Shown: positions 26,296 to 33,945 of the stretch, in pieces
Numbering within the stretch: the first letter of the stretch is position 1
How the letters are laid out: each line of letters starts with the position of its first letter
From: Arthrobacter sp. MYb214
GTDB taxonomy: Bacteria; Actinomycetota; Actinomycetes; Actinomycetales; Micrococcaceae
Length of the DNA stretch: 64,000 bases
Reading direction: 5' to 3'
Assembly (NCBI RefSeq): GCF_002979865.1
Contig: NZ_PCPZ01000001.1
Location: forward strand, 868,001 to 932,000
Position numbers and translations under genes: made by a program
Notes under the pieces: model-generated
Told to the model about the DNA's origin: nothing
What the model saw: the letters and a program-made list of their open reading frames with translations, nothing else
Database searches by the model: none

Positions 26296-27807
26296 TTAAC
26301 GGCGCAATACCTTGCCAATTTTCCAGCGCTCGTCTTCCAGCACTAGTTCCACTTCGATGCGTTGCGGCTGCGCGGTCTGGACGGCGTGAACCGTGGCTCC
26401 GCGGGCATCCACGTAGCGGTATTCCTCTTGGGTAGAAGTGGCAGCAAGAATGACAGAGTCCCCCTGCCCACGCGCCGATACCGTGACGTCCGTGAGTCTC
26501 GTGCGCAATCCCGCAAATTCCAAACCCATTTTCCGAAGCTGATCGATTGTTTCGAGATCTCGTTGCAGCTGCTCCGCTCCTGAAGTGTAGAGCCCCTTGA
26601 GCTTCTCCCCCGCCAGCTGCCCCATCGCTTCATCGCGCTCTCTTGAAAGCGCGAGGAATGCAGAGATCACGGTGTCCCGATTCAAGGCACAAGCTGGAAC
26701 GTGCGCCCCGTCTTCAATTCTGCAGCTTTGCTCTGCTGACGGTACTGCCGTAGCCGCAGTCGTTTCGGTGGCCACAGCCGCACGGAAATGATTGACGCCC
26801 ACGAGGCTCCCGATAATAACCAAGGAGCCCAGTGCTGCGGCACCGGCCAATTTCACGGCCCCGGGGGTCCGGCGCAATCGATGGCTATGCCAGGAGTCAT
26901 CGCGGCTGGGGCTTCGCTGCCTGCTTGCGGTATCGGCCTGGCGCTTGAAGCGCTTGTGCGCAGCATTCTGTTCCGCGGATGGATGGATGGTCTCCATCAG
27001 ATGAGTAGCTTCTGGAGCTACATGCCCTTCCCAGCTGATGGGCTCTGCCGGACAGCTTGCGAACAACGTTCGAGCAAACTGATCTGCGGTCGGTCGTGCT
27101 TGCGGATCTGGATTCAGCGAATCGATCAACAGTTCATGAATGATCGAAGGGATTCCGGGGAACATCACGCTTGCCGGTGGACGCATCAGTTCCTCTTCGG
27201 GAATCCGTCCGGATAGGAGAAACCACAAGCAGGCGCCCAGCGAAAACACGTCCTGCTCTCCAACTTGGCTTTCCCGTACCCCGGCCTGCATTTCAGGGGC
27301 CATGAATCCTGGCGTACCGGAGCCGGTGAGCGCCTGCCGTGCTGAAGCTGATTCCTGGAAGTCAATGATCTTCGGCATTCCCTTGGCAGTGAGCAATATA
27401 TTGGCCGGCGATAAGTCTCCATGGCGTTGGCCCTGCGCATGCATCACCGAAAGCGTCTGCGCGATGGGTGCCAGCGCGGTCACGCACTCCCCCAGGCCAA
27501 AGGCGCTTCGACTTGCCACAAGATCAGCCACGCTGCCACCGGGGCAATATTCCATAGCCAGCCCCTCGCCCAATTGTGTCGACAGGGTTCCGTAGAAATC
27601 AACGACATATTTCCTTGACTGCTTTACCTGCTCTTGGCGAAGCGAAGTGATGTTTTCCATAGTCAGGCTAAGTTTTAGCGTGAGGTACAACTGGTCGCTT
27701 TCCCTCCGGATCAGCCAAACTTTACACGGTGACTTGGAACTTAGCGGCCTTACCGTGACATGCCCGGGGCTTGTCGGCCACGCTAGAACATTCGTAGAAT
27801 CATCCAT
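26296..27807 (-). CDS. Divergent membrane-anchored Ser/Thr protein kinase
   Basis: 503 residues from ATG 27807; the frame is open to 27894, but the extension is unlike the family. It has an N-terminal kinase fold (about 20-250), a basic juxtamembrane stretch (285-313), one membrane helix (about 316-338) and an extracytoplasmic C-terminal domain of about 160 residues ending KIGKVLRR. The kinase is unusual. The glycine loop is not recognisable, Lys45 may be the VAIK lysine, the catalytic loop reads HGDLSPAN (129-136) with Ser for Lys, and DFG is replaced by DFQ (149-151). APE is present (170-172, in GFMAPEMQ). It could be a low-activity kinase or a pseudokinase scaffold. The minus strand has TACAAC six bases before ATG, possibly a leaderless start. 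Confidence 0.82.
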   Translation of the reverse strand: MDDSTNVLAWPTSPGHVTVRPLSSKSPCKVWLIRRESDQLYLTLKLSLTMENITSLRQEQVKQSRKYVVDFYGTLSTQLGEGLAMEYCPGGSVADLVASRSAFGLGECVTALAPIAQTLSVMHAQGQRHGDLSPANILLTAKGMPKIIDFQESASARQALTGSGTPGFMAPEMQAGVRESQVGEQDVFSLGACLWFLLSGRIPEEELMRPPASVMFPGIPSIIHELLIDSLNPDPQARPTADQFARTLFASCPAEPISWEGHVAPEATHLMETIHPSAEQNAAHKRFKRQADTASRQRSPSRDDSWHSHRLRRTPGAVKLAGAAALGSLVIIGSLVGVNHFRAAVATETTAATAVPSAEQSCRIEDGAHVPACALNRDTVISAFLALSRERDEAMGQLAGEKLKGLYTSGAEQLQRDLETIDQLRKMGLEFAGLRTRLTDVTVSARGQGDSVILAATSTQEEYRYVDARGATVHAVQTAQPQRIEVELVLEDERWKIGKVLRR

Positions 27808-27899
27808 GACTCCGTTGTAACCCAGAATCGTAAATTGCAAGCTGGATATCCACAGATGGGTTCGACGGCTCTGAATTAGCGACCGATCGTTCAAGAGCG

Positions 27900-27905
27900 T
27901 AGGCT
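27900..27905 (+). promoter_or_regulatory. -10 hexamer of leaderless lipB
   Basis: TAGGCT ends seven bases before ATG 27913. There is no ribosome-binding site. Confidence 0.5.
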
Positions 27906-27912
27906 AGCCGTC

Positions 27913-28560
27913 ATGGCGATCGAATTCGAACGAGTCGGACTAGGCTCAAAATTTGTGCCCTACATGGAAGCTTGGGATTACCAAATCCAACTGCATGATG
28001 CGGTAGCCGCGGACACGCAAACCCCAAAAGTCCTGTTCCTGGAGCACGAAGCGGTTTACACCGCAGGCAAGCGAACTGAACCTGAAGATCTCCCGATGGA
28101 CGGGACCCCCGTGGTGGATGTGGATCGCGGTGGAAAGTTGACCTGGCATGGCCCGGGACAGCTCATTGGCTACCCCATCGTCAAGCTACGCAAGATCAGC
28201 GCAATCCGACTTTACGTGGAGACCTTGGAAGAAGCCCTGATTAACGTGGTCAGCGAGCTAGGCATTCCGACGGCCCAGATCAAGGGCCGCTCCGGGGTCT
28301 GGGTACCGGGCAAAGATGGCGCTCAGGACCGCAAAATCGCAGCAATTGGAATCCGCATCAACCACGGTGTCACCATGCACGGTTTCGCATTGAACTGCTC
28401 TAACGCGCTTTCCGCCTACGAACAGATCATCCCCTGCGGCATCTCCGATGCAGGTGTCACCACCATTTCCGAAGAACTCGGCCGTACCGTCACCCCCGAA
28501 GACGTCGTTGACCGCGTACAAACCGAAATAGAGCGTCTGCTCACCCCTCAAGTCGTCTAG
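27913..28560 (+). CDS. lipB: Lipoyl(octanoyl) transferase
   Basis: 215 residues. It transfers octanoyl from acyl carrier protein to lipoyl-domain lysines, the first step of endogenous lipoate assembly. The catalytic Cys175 ([15 protein letters not shown]) and Lys141 (DRKIAAIG) are present, with the substrate-loop motifs [17 protein letters not shown] and GRSGVWV. The length is typical. It starts 34 nt before lipA and forms an operon with it. Targets encoded in the same window are the two lipoyl domains of the E2 at 24037-25755. Confidence 0.96.
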   Translation: MAIEFERVGLGSKFVPYMEAWDYQIQLHDAVAADTQTPKVLFLEHEAVYTAGKRTEPEDLPMDGTPVVDVDRGGKLTWHGPGQLIGYPIVKLRKISAIRLYVETLEEALINVVSELGIPTAQIKGRSGVWVPGKDGAQDRKIAAIGIRINHGVTMHGFALNCSNALSAYEQIIPCGISDAGVTTISEELGRTVTPEDVVDRVQTEIERLLTPQVV

Positions 28561-28594
28561 ACAGTCACGCCCTCACCAAAGAAAGAGCTGTTTA

Positions 28595-29593
28595 ATGAGC
28601 GTCGAACCAGAAGGCCGCCGTATGCTGCGCGTAGAAAAGCGCAACGCTGCCGTACCTGTGGAGCGTAAGCCAGAATGGATCAAGGCCAAGTTGAGCATTG
28701 GCCCTGAATACGTTGGCCTGAAAAATCTCGTACAGAGCGAAGGCTTGCATACGGTCTGCGAAGAAGCAGGCTGCCCGAACATCTTCGAGTGCTGGGAAGA
28801 CCGCGAGGCTTCCTTCCTGATCGGCGGTTCAGAGTGCACCCGCCGTTGCGACTTCTGCCAGATCGCCACCGGCAAGCCCTTGGCAATTGACCGCTCAGAG
28901 CCATTCAAGGTCGCCATGAGCGTGAAGAAGATGGATCTGCGCTACGCCACCGTAACCGGCGTCGCCCGTGATGACCTCGAAGACGAGGGCACCTGGCTGT
29001 ATGCCGAGACTGTGCGGCAGATCCACAAGATGAATCCAAGCACCGGCGTAGAGCTGCTGATCCCCGATTTCAGCGGCAAGCCGGAGAACCTGGATACCAT
29101 CTGCGATTCGGAGCCAGAAGTCTACGCCCACAACGTAGAGACTGTGCCTCGCCTGTTCAAGCGCATCCGCCCGGCTTTCCGTTACGAGCGTTCCATGGAT
29201 GTGATCACCCATGGCCGCAAGCGTGGCTTGATCACCAAGTCCAACCTGATTCTGGGTATGGGCGAAACTCGAGAAGAAATTTCCGAGGCCATGCGTGATC
29301 TCCATGAGGCAGGCTGCGATCTGCTGACTTTGACCCAGTACCTGCGCCCAACCGACCTGCATCTGCCAGTCGACCGCTGGGTCACCCCGCAGGAGTTCCT
29401 GGAGCTTCAGCAAGAAGCCGAAGAACTCGGCTTTGCCGGAGTCATGGCGGGGCCACTGGTCCGTTCTTCCTACCGCGCTGGCCGCCTGTGGGCCGGCGCC
29501 ATGCGCAAGAAGGGCCGCGAAATCCCAGAGGCATTGGCACATATCGAGTCCTCGGGCAACACGCGCCAGGAAGCAGCTTCGCTGATCAAGTAG
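28595..29593 (+). CDS. lipA: Lipoyl synthase
   Basis: 332 residues. This radical-SAM enzyme inserts two sulfurs into octanoyl-lysine. The auxiliary 4Fe-4S cluster is bound by Cys55, Cys60 and Cys66 ([12 protein letters not shown]), and the radical-SAM cluster by Cys81, Cys85 and Cys88 (CTRRCDFC). The C-terminal serine ligand is in RSSYRAG. All residues needed for activity are visible. AAAGAAAGAG serves as ribosome site. It follows lipB by 34 nt and ends at a strong terminator. Confidence 0.97.
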   Translation: MSVEPEGRRMLRVEKRNAAVPVERKPEWIKAKLSIGPEYVGLKNLVQSEGLHTVCEEAGCPNIFECWEDREASFLIGGSECTRRCDFCQIATGKPLAIDRSEPFKVAMSVKKMDLRYATVTGVARDDLEDEGTWLYAETVRQIHKMNPSTGVELLIPDFSGKPENLDTICDSEPEVYAHNVETVPRLFKRIRPAFRYERSMDVITHGRKRGLITKSNLILGMGETREEISEAMRDLHEAGCDLLTLTQYLRPTDLHLPVDRWVTPQEFLELQQEAEELGFAGVMAGPLVRSSYRAGRLWAGAMRKKGREIPEALAHIESSGNTRQEAASLIK

Positions 29594-29620
29594 CTCGGTC
29601 CAGTGGACCCCACGGCTAAG

Positions 29621-29664
29621 GCCCCGGAACTCCTGATGGAATCCATCGAGGGTTCCGGGGCTTT
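29621..29664 (+). terminator. Terminator after lipA
   Basis: GCCCCGGAAC (29621-29630) pairs with 29652-29661, with an inner extension CTGATGG/CCATC, followed by TTT. Confidence 0.8.
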
Positions 29665-29759
29665 CCCACTGCCCGTCCATGGGCAATTCAGCTGAAAATG
29701 CCGTGTTGGATCCGGCTCGGCTTAGAACTATCAACTTCATCGCGTAGAATTAAGGCACT

Positions 29760-30509
29760 ATGGCCAAAAACTCCGACAACGACGCAGCCGCGCCTAAGCG
29801 TGGCTTGTTTTCGCGTAAACCAAAAGCTGAGAAGAAGAACAAAGAACCGGGCCGCCTGAAGCAAATTGGCCAGGTCTTCCAGATGACTCGCCGCAATGAC
29901 CCGATGGTCGTGTGGTGGATGGCATTGGCAGCCTTGGCCGTCATTGCTGTCTGCTTGGTCATCGGCTTCTTGATCAAAAACTGGATCACGATGTTGATCA
30001 TCGCAATCCCGCTGGCGCTCCTTGCTGCAATGTTCGTGATGTCCCGCCGCGCAGAGAAAGCTGCGTTCTCGCAGCTTGAGGGCCGCCCCGGCGCTGCCGG
30101 CGCCGCCATGAGTGTGCTGCGTCGCGGCTGGATCCTGAAGCAGGAACCAGTTGCCTACAACCGCCACCAGGATCTGGTGTTCCTCGGTATCGGTCGCCCG
30201 GGCATCGTCCTGGTCACTGAGGGACCAAAGAGCCGGGTTCGTGAGCTTGCCTCTTCCGAGCGCAAGCGCATCGCCCGCGTTCTGCCGAACGTTCCCGTGC
30301 ACATCATCAACGCTGGTTCCGAAGAAGGCCAGACTCCGTTGGCTGAAGTCGGCAAGGCAATGAAGAAGCTTCCAAAGTCGATTACGAAGCTGGAAGTCAG
30401 CGCAATCGACAAGCGCTTGAGCACTTTGACCGCGAATCGTCTGCCTATCCCCAAGGGCGTAGACCCGAACCGCGTCCGTCCAAACCGCCGCGCTACGCGC
30501 GGACGCTAA
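29760..30509 (+). CDS. DUF4191 membrane protein
   Basis: 249 residues. A basic N-terminus (KRGLFSRKPKAEKKNKE) is followed by two adjacent membrane helices (about 50-70 and 74-94) and a cytoplasmic domain (about 105-230) ending in a strongly basic tail. This is DUF4191, the family of M. tuberculosis Rv2219, always near lipA and glnA1. The function is unknown. TAGAAT lies nine bases before the ATG with a weak AAGG between, so the leader is very short. It converges with the RDD gene over a shared terminator. Confidence 0.88.
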   Translation: MAKNSDNDAAAPKRGLFSRKPKAEKKNKEPGRLKQIGQVFQMTRRNDPMVVWWMALAALAVIAVCLVIGFLIKNWITMLIIAIPLALLAAMFVMSRRAEKAAFSQLEGRPGAAGAAMSVLRRGWILKQEPVAYNRHQDLVFLGIGRPGIVLVTEGPKSRVRELASSERKRIARVLPNVPVHIINAGSEEGQTPLAEVGKAMKKLPKSITKLEVSAIDKRLSTLTANRLPIPKGVDPNRVRPNRRATRGR

Positions 30510-30520
30510 AGACAACTACT

Positions 30521-30559
30521 AAAGAAGCCGCAACTGGAATTTCTAGTTGCGGCTTCTTT
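30521..30559. terminator. Bidirectional terminator between DUF4191 and RDD genes
   Basis: A perfect 15-bp stem (30521-30535 with 30545-30559) with A-rich and T-rich flanks on both sides gives a U-tract in either direction. Confidence 0.9.
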
Positions 30560-30579
30560 CTTGCTGTCCGGATCTATTG

Positions 30580-31017
30580 CTAGGAGATATTCACCAGGAT
30601 GGTCTTGGGCAAACGATCATGCAGTCCACGCTGGTCCTTGTCGGTGACGAAGGCCGGAATAGCCAGGCAAAGCAGCAAGGAACGAATCAGGCCTTGGAAC
30701 GGCTTGATTGCGGTTCCATCCAGCGACTGCACCTGCATTCCAAAGGTACGGTGCCCGATCGTGTGCCCGGTGAACCCGACACCGATGATCTGCCCGGCGC
30801 AGAACAGGCTCAATGTTGCCAGATCGTGGCTGTCAAACAGCCACCAGCTCAGCAGCATCGAGAGCCCCCAGTCCAAGAGCAGTGCACCGACCCGTCGCGG
30901 GAATCTGGCAATGGAGCCGGGGCCCTTCTCGGGGCGCCCCATATCCTGCCCGGGCCATTGTTGCGTATTATGCTGCGGCGGCCCTTCAAGCCACGAGCTG
31001 AAGTCTTTTCTTTCCAC
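30580..31017 (-). CDS. RDD family membrane protein
   Basis: 145 residues from GTG 31017; a TTG one codon upstream is the alternative. Three hydrophobic segments lie at about 43-62, 68-85 and 108-125, with the family pattern of Arg in the first helix region (RFPRRVGALLLDW) and paired Asp in DKDQRGLHDRLPKT. The RDD family is of uncertain function, with transport suggested for some members. It is the counterpart of Rv2219A. TAGACT six bases before GTG indicates a leaderless transcript. It is divergent from glnA1. Confidence 0.85.
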   Translation of the reverse strand: MERKDFSSWLEGPPQHNTQQWPGQDMGRPEKGPGSIARFPRRVGALLLDWGLSMLLSWWLFDSHDLATLSLFCAGQIIGVGFTGHTIGHRTFGMQVQSLDGTAIKPFQGLIRSLLLCLAIPAFVTDKDQRGLHDRLPKTILVNIS

Positions 31018-31023
31018 CAATAC

Positions 31024-31029
31024 AGTCTA
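31024..31029 (-). promoter_or_regulatory. -10 hexamer of leaderless RDD gene
   Basis: Minus-strand TAGACT, six bases, then GTG 31017. There is no Shine-Dalgarno. Confidence 0.5.
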
Positions 31030-31149
31030 TCCAGCGATTCTGTGCGCCAGTTAGAACGCGATAACCAGGTAGCAAGTATCCAAGTCAGATTGTTACAGCA
31101 GGCAATCAGCGCAGATCAGCGCGATACGACACGCCCGGATTCTCCGCTT

Positions 31150-31187
31150 GTAACAGGTTGGAAACAATAGAGACACCATTCAGAAAT
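31150..31187 (+). promoter_or_regulatory. GlnR-type box upstream of glnA1
   Basis: Four pentamers occur at an exact 11-bp period: GTAAC (31150), GAAAC (31161), GACAC (31172) and GAAAT (31183). This matches the GlnR consensus of alternating GTNAC and GAAAC separated by 6 bp, the a1-b1-a2-b2 layout known from streptomycetes and mycobacteria. A TATAGG -10 candidate follows at 31192-31197. Confidence 0.7.
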
Positions 31188-31224
31188 GGATTATAGGTAA
31201 GCTTGATACGTAAGCAAGAGGACC

Positions 31225-31242
31225 AGCCGGATCATTCCGGCT
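31225..31242 (+). other. Hairpin in the glnA1 leader
   Basis: AGCCGGA and TCCGGCT form a perfect 7-bp stem with a 4-nt loop, about 50 nt before glnA1. No T-tract follows, so it is not an obvious attenuator. Confidence 0.35.
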
Positions 31243-31291
31243 ACCGGTTCCGTTTACCAAACCTTATATCTCACCAGGGAGTCACCTGCAC

Positions 31292-32716
31292 ATGTTTACC
31301 AGTCCAGAAGAAGTCTTGGCATATATTGCCGAAGAGGACATCAAGTTCGTCGATATCCGTTTCACCGACCTACCAGGTGTACAGCAGCACTTCAACGTGC
31401 CTGCCAAGTCCGTGGATGCCGACTTCTTCGTCAACGGCCAGCTCTTCGATGGTTCTTCCATCCGCGGCTTCGCCGGCATCTCTGATTCCGACATGCAGCT
31501 GATCCCGGACGTCACCACCGGCTTCATCGATCCCTTCCGCCTGGAAAAGACCCTGGCCTTCAACTTCTCGATCATCAACCCACGCACCGGTGAGCCGTAC
31601 CACCGCGACCCACGTGGCGTTGCGGAACGTGCCGAGGCATACCTGGAATCGACCGGTATCGCTGACACCGCGTTCTTCGCCCCAGAAGCAGAATTCTTCA
31701 TCTTCGAAGACGTTCGCTACGAATCCAAGCCACAGGGCGCGTTCTACTCGATCGATTCCGACGAGGCACCTTGGAACACCGGCCGCAAGGAAGAAGGCGG
31801 CAACCAGGGTTACAAGACCCCGTACAAGGGCGGCTACTTCCCAGTTGCACCGACTGACAAGCAGGCTGACCTGCGCGACGCGATCTGCGTCGAGTTGGAC
31901 AAGGCTGGCCTTGAGGTTGAACGCAGCCACCACGAGGTGGGCGCTGCCGGCCAGGCAGAAATCAACTACAAGTTCAACACCATGGTTCACTCCGCTGATG
32001 AACTGATGCTCTTCAAGTACATCGTGAAGAACGTCGCTGACGCGTGGGGCAAGTCCGCAACCTTCATGCCAAAGCCAGTCTTCGGCGACAACGGCTCGGG
32101 CATGCACGTGCACCAGTCGCTGTGGGCCAACGGCGAACCGCTGTTCTACGATGAAAAGGGCTACGCTGGCCTGTCCGATACCGCACGCTGGTACATCGGC
32201 GGCCTGCTGAAGCACGCAGACGCCGTGCTCGCGTTCACCAACCCAACCGTGAACTCCTACCGCCGCCTGGTCAAGGGCTACGAAGCTCCAGTGAACATGG
32301 TTTACTCGCAGGGCAACCGCTCTGCCGGTATCCGTATCCCGATCACCGGTTCGAACCCTAAGGCGAAGCGCATCGAGTTCCGCGCTCCGGATGCTTCCTC
32401 GAACCCATACCTGGCGTTCGCAGCCCAGCTGATGGCTGGCCTGGACGGCATCAAGAACCGCATTGAACCTGCAGAGCCAATCGACAAGGACCTCTACGAG
32501 CTTCCTGTCGAAGAGGCCAAGGAAATCCAGCGCGCACCTGAAAGCCTCGAAGAGGCGCTCAAGGCCCTGGAAGCTGATCACGAGTTCCTGCTCGAAGGCG
32601 GCGTCTTCACCGAGGACCTGATCCAGACTTGGGTCGAGTACAAGCGTGAAAACGAAATCAAGCCATTGAGCCTGCGCCCGAACCCATACGAGTTCGAGCT
32701 CTACTACGGTTGCTAA
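31292..32716 (+). CDS. glnA: Glutamine synthetase type I (adenylylatable)
   Basis: 474 residues. It makes glutamine from glutamate, ammonia and ATP as a dodecamer in the cytosol. Signature segments are [23 protein letters not shown], the glutamate and ammonia loops [19 protein letters not shown] and GSGMHVHQS, and the ATP segment [15 protein letters not shown]. Tyr402 in [10 protein letters not shown] is the adenylylation tyrosine of the beta subtype, the target of GlnE encoded 1.2 kb downstream on the other strand. AGGGAG precedes the ATG. It is preceded by a GlnR-type box and followed by two hairpins. Equivalent to glnA1 of mycobacteria. Confidence 0.97.
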   Translation: MFTSPEEVLAYIAEEDIKFVDIRFTDLPGVQQHFNVPAKSVDADFFVNGQLFDGSSIRGFAGISDSDMQLIPDVTTGFIDPFRLEKTLAFNFSIINPRTGEPYHRDPRGVAERAEAYLESTGIADTAFFAPEAEFFIFEDVRYESKPQGAFYSIDSDEAPWNTGRKEEGGNQGYKTPYKGGYFPVAPTDKQADLRDAICVELDKAGLEVERSHHEVGAAGQAEINYKFNTMVHSADELMLFKYIVKNVADAWGKSATFMPKPVFGDNGSGMHVHQSLWANGEPLFYDEKGYAGLSDTARWYIGGLLKHADAVLAFTNPTVNSYRRLVKGYEAPVNMVYSQGNRSAGIRIPITGSNPKAKRIEFRAPDASSNPYLAFAAQLMAGLDGIKNRIEPAEPIDKDLYELPVEEAKEIQRAPESLEEALKALEADHEFLLEGGVFTEDLIQTWVEYKRENEIKPLSLRPNPYEFELYYGC

Positions 32717-32723
32717 TCAGCTG

Positions 32724-32740
32724 ACGGGGCATCGCCCCGT
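32724..32740 (+). terminator. Short hairpin after glnA
   Basis: ACGGGGC/GCCCCGT is a perfect 7-bp stem with a 3-nt loop, 7 nt after the stop. It precedes a larger terminator. Confidence 0.5.
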
Positions 32741-32748
32741 GTAGTTTG

Positions 32749-32809
32749 CAGAGGAGTCTGCACAAAGCGCAAGAACTATGTTCTGGCACTTGTGCGGACT
32801 CCTCTGTTT
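32749..32809 (+). terminator. Main terminator of glnA
   Basis: A 17-bp arm (32749-32765 with 32790-32806, one mismatch) encloses an inner AGAAC/GTTCT stem and is followed by TTT. Confidence 0.8.
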
Positions 32810-32912
32810 AAGCATCAGTGCGGGCCCGCACATGGGCGGCCATCGCGCTCAGGGCAAGTGCCGCCCCGATAACAAGTACTAGTATTCCTGCTTGTCGCTC
32901 TTTGCTTCCCAA
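32808..32912 (-). CDS. Candidate 34-residue single-helix membrane microprotein overlapping the deaminase end
   Basis: A minus-strand frame bounded upstream by TGA starts at TTG 32912, inside the last codons of the deaminase gene, and ends at TAA 32808. The product has a short polar start, one hydrophobic helix (GILVLVIGAALALSAMAA) and the tail HVRARTDA. The composition is that of a real transmembrane segment, and the frame fills the gap exactly. The start codon is weak and only a distant AGGG precedes it. It could also be the remnant of a decayed permease or chance. Confidence 0.25.
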   Translation of the reverse strand: MGSKERQAGILVLVIGAALALSAMAAHVRARTDA

Positions 32913-33349
32913 AGCTCAAATGCCCTGAGCGCACCGGAATCTTCAACCTTGGTAAACGGAATTTTCCGCTCGCTCATGGGAAGCTCAAGCTCCTTGTAAA
33001 TGAAATCATCATCGAAGCCGATCTTCGCGGCTTCGTCGCGCGTATTCGCGTAGTAGACATGCTCGAAGCGGGACCAATAGATGGCACCCAGGCACATGGG
33101 ACATGGCTCGCAGCTGGTGTAGAGCTCGCATTGCGACAGATCGAAGGTTCCCAGTGCTTGTCCCGCTGCGCGGATGGCATTGATTTCGGCGTGCGCCGTT
33201 GGATCCTGGCTACCCACCACCGAGTTGTAGCCAGCGGAAACGACTTTTCCGTCAAGGACTACCACCGCGCCAAATGGTCCGCTGTCATTGGATTCCAGGG
33301 CCAGCAAGGACTGATCAATGGCAGCCTGCAGCATCTTTGGGTCCAGCAT
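32879..33349 (-). CDS. Nucleoside/guanine deaminase, CDA fold
   Basis: 156 residues with GGGGAG upstream of the ATG. It is a zinc hydrolase of the cytidine-deaminase superfamily. Zinc and catalytic residues are His53 and Glu55 in HAEINA, with the cysteine pair in PCPMC (about 83 and 86). The segment YYANTRDEAAKIGFDDDFIYKEL resembles Bacillus GuaD, so guanine to xanthine deamination is most likely. tRNA adenosine deaminase is less likely given this C-terminal segment. It is monocistronic and converges with glnA. Confidence 0.85.
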   Translation of the reverse strand: MLDPKMLQAAIDQSLLALESNDSGPFGAVVVLDGKVVSAGYNSVVGSQDPTAHAEINAIRAAGQALGTFDLSQCELYTSCEPCPMCLGAIYWSRFEHVYYANTRDEAAKIGFDDDFIYKELELPMSERKIPFTKVEDSGALRAFELWEAKSDKQEY

Positions 33350-33454
33350 TTTCGAAGCTCCCCTGCACTCATTATTCGCGTAGAGATTACAATCCCCACC
33401 CTAGTCCCCCGCATCCTGTTCCGGCGGGAAGCGCAGGAAATTGCCGGTTGCGGA

Positions 33455-33937
33455 CTAAGGTTTCAGCGCACGAAGGTAACGCTGACGTGTCACCCACTGC
33501 GCCAGGAGCAGCGCCTTGAAGACTCGACGCCAAGCAGGCACATCAGAAGGTGCCGTGACCGACCTGATCAGCAGGAAAACTTGCTCGTCCGCGCGTTCAA
33601 GAATGAAAGCTTCCACACCCTGAACCGGATGCCCCGGCAGCGTCCGGTAGGAAAACCCTACCCAATCACTTTCCGCAACGACGTCAACGACCTCCACAGG
33701 TTCATGGATGCGCAACGGTCCGACACCGATGGTGATCAAGGGTTGCTGGCCCACGGCGACCGGCAACTGCGGCTGAAGCCTGAACCCGCTGCGTGTCTTG
33801 ACTTCCCAACGGAGCAAGGCAGCGCACGCAACGTTCCACAGGGCTACTCCCCTACCTAGCAGCACGCGGCGTTGCCACGGCCTGGATGAAGCAGCCAGCG
33901 GGCTCCAGGTACGTTCCAGCAGCGTTTCAACGGCCAC
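33455..33937 (-). CDS. DUF1990 family protein
   Basis: 160 residues from GTG 33937. Family marks are the N-terminal GRGVALWNVACAALLRW and the central GFSYRTLPGHPVQGVEAFI. DUF1990 proteins are small, soluble and of unknown function, with a possible lipid- or ligand-binding beta-barrel. The start lies only 8 nt past the glnE stop, and its AGGA ribosome site overlaps that stop, so it is translationally coupled to glnE. No catalytic motif is evident. Confidence 0.82.
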   Translation of the reverse strand: MAVETLLERTWSPLAASSRPWQRRVLLGRGVALWNVACAALLRWEVKTRSGFRLQPQLPVAVGQQPLITIGVGPLRIHEPVEVVDVVAESDWVGFSYRTLPGHPVQGVEAFILERADEQVFLLIRSVTAPSDVPAWRRVFKALLLAQWVTRQRYLRALKP

Positions 33938-33945
33938 CGCGGTTC

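Noticed and set aside
32819-32832. GTGCGGGCCCGCAC palindrome downstream of glnA
   Set aside because: It is short, has no loop, lies after the main terminator and is probably a chance GC-rich self-complement.
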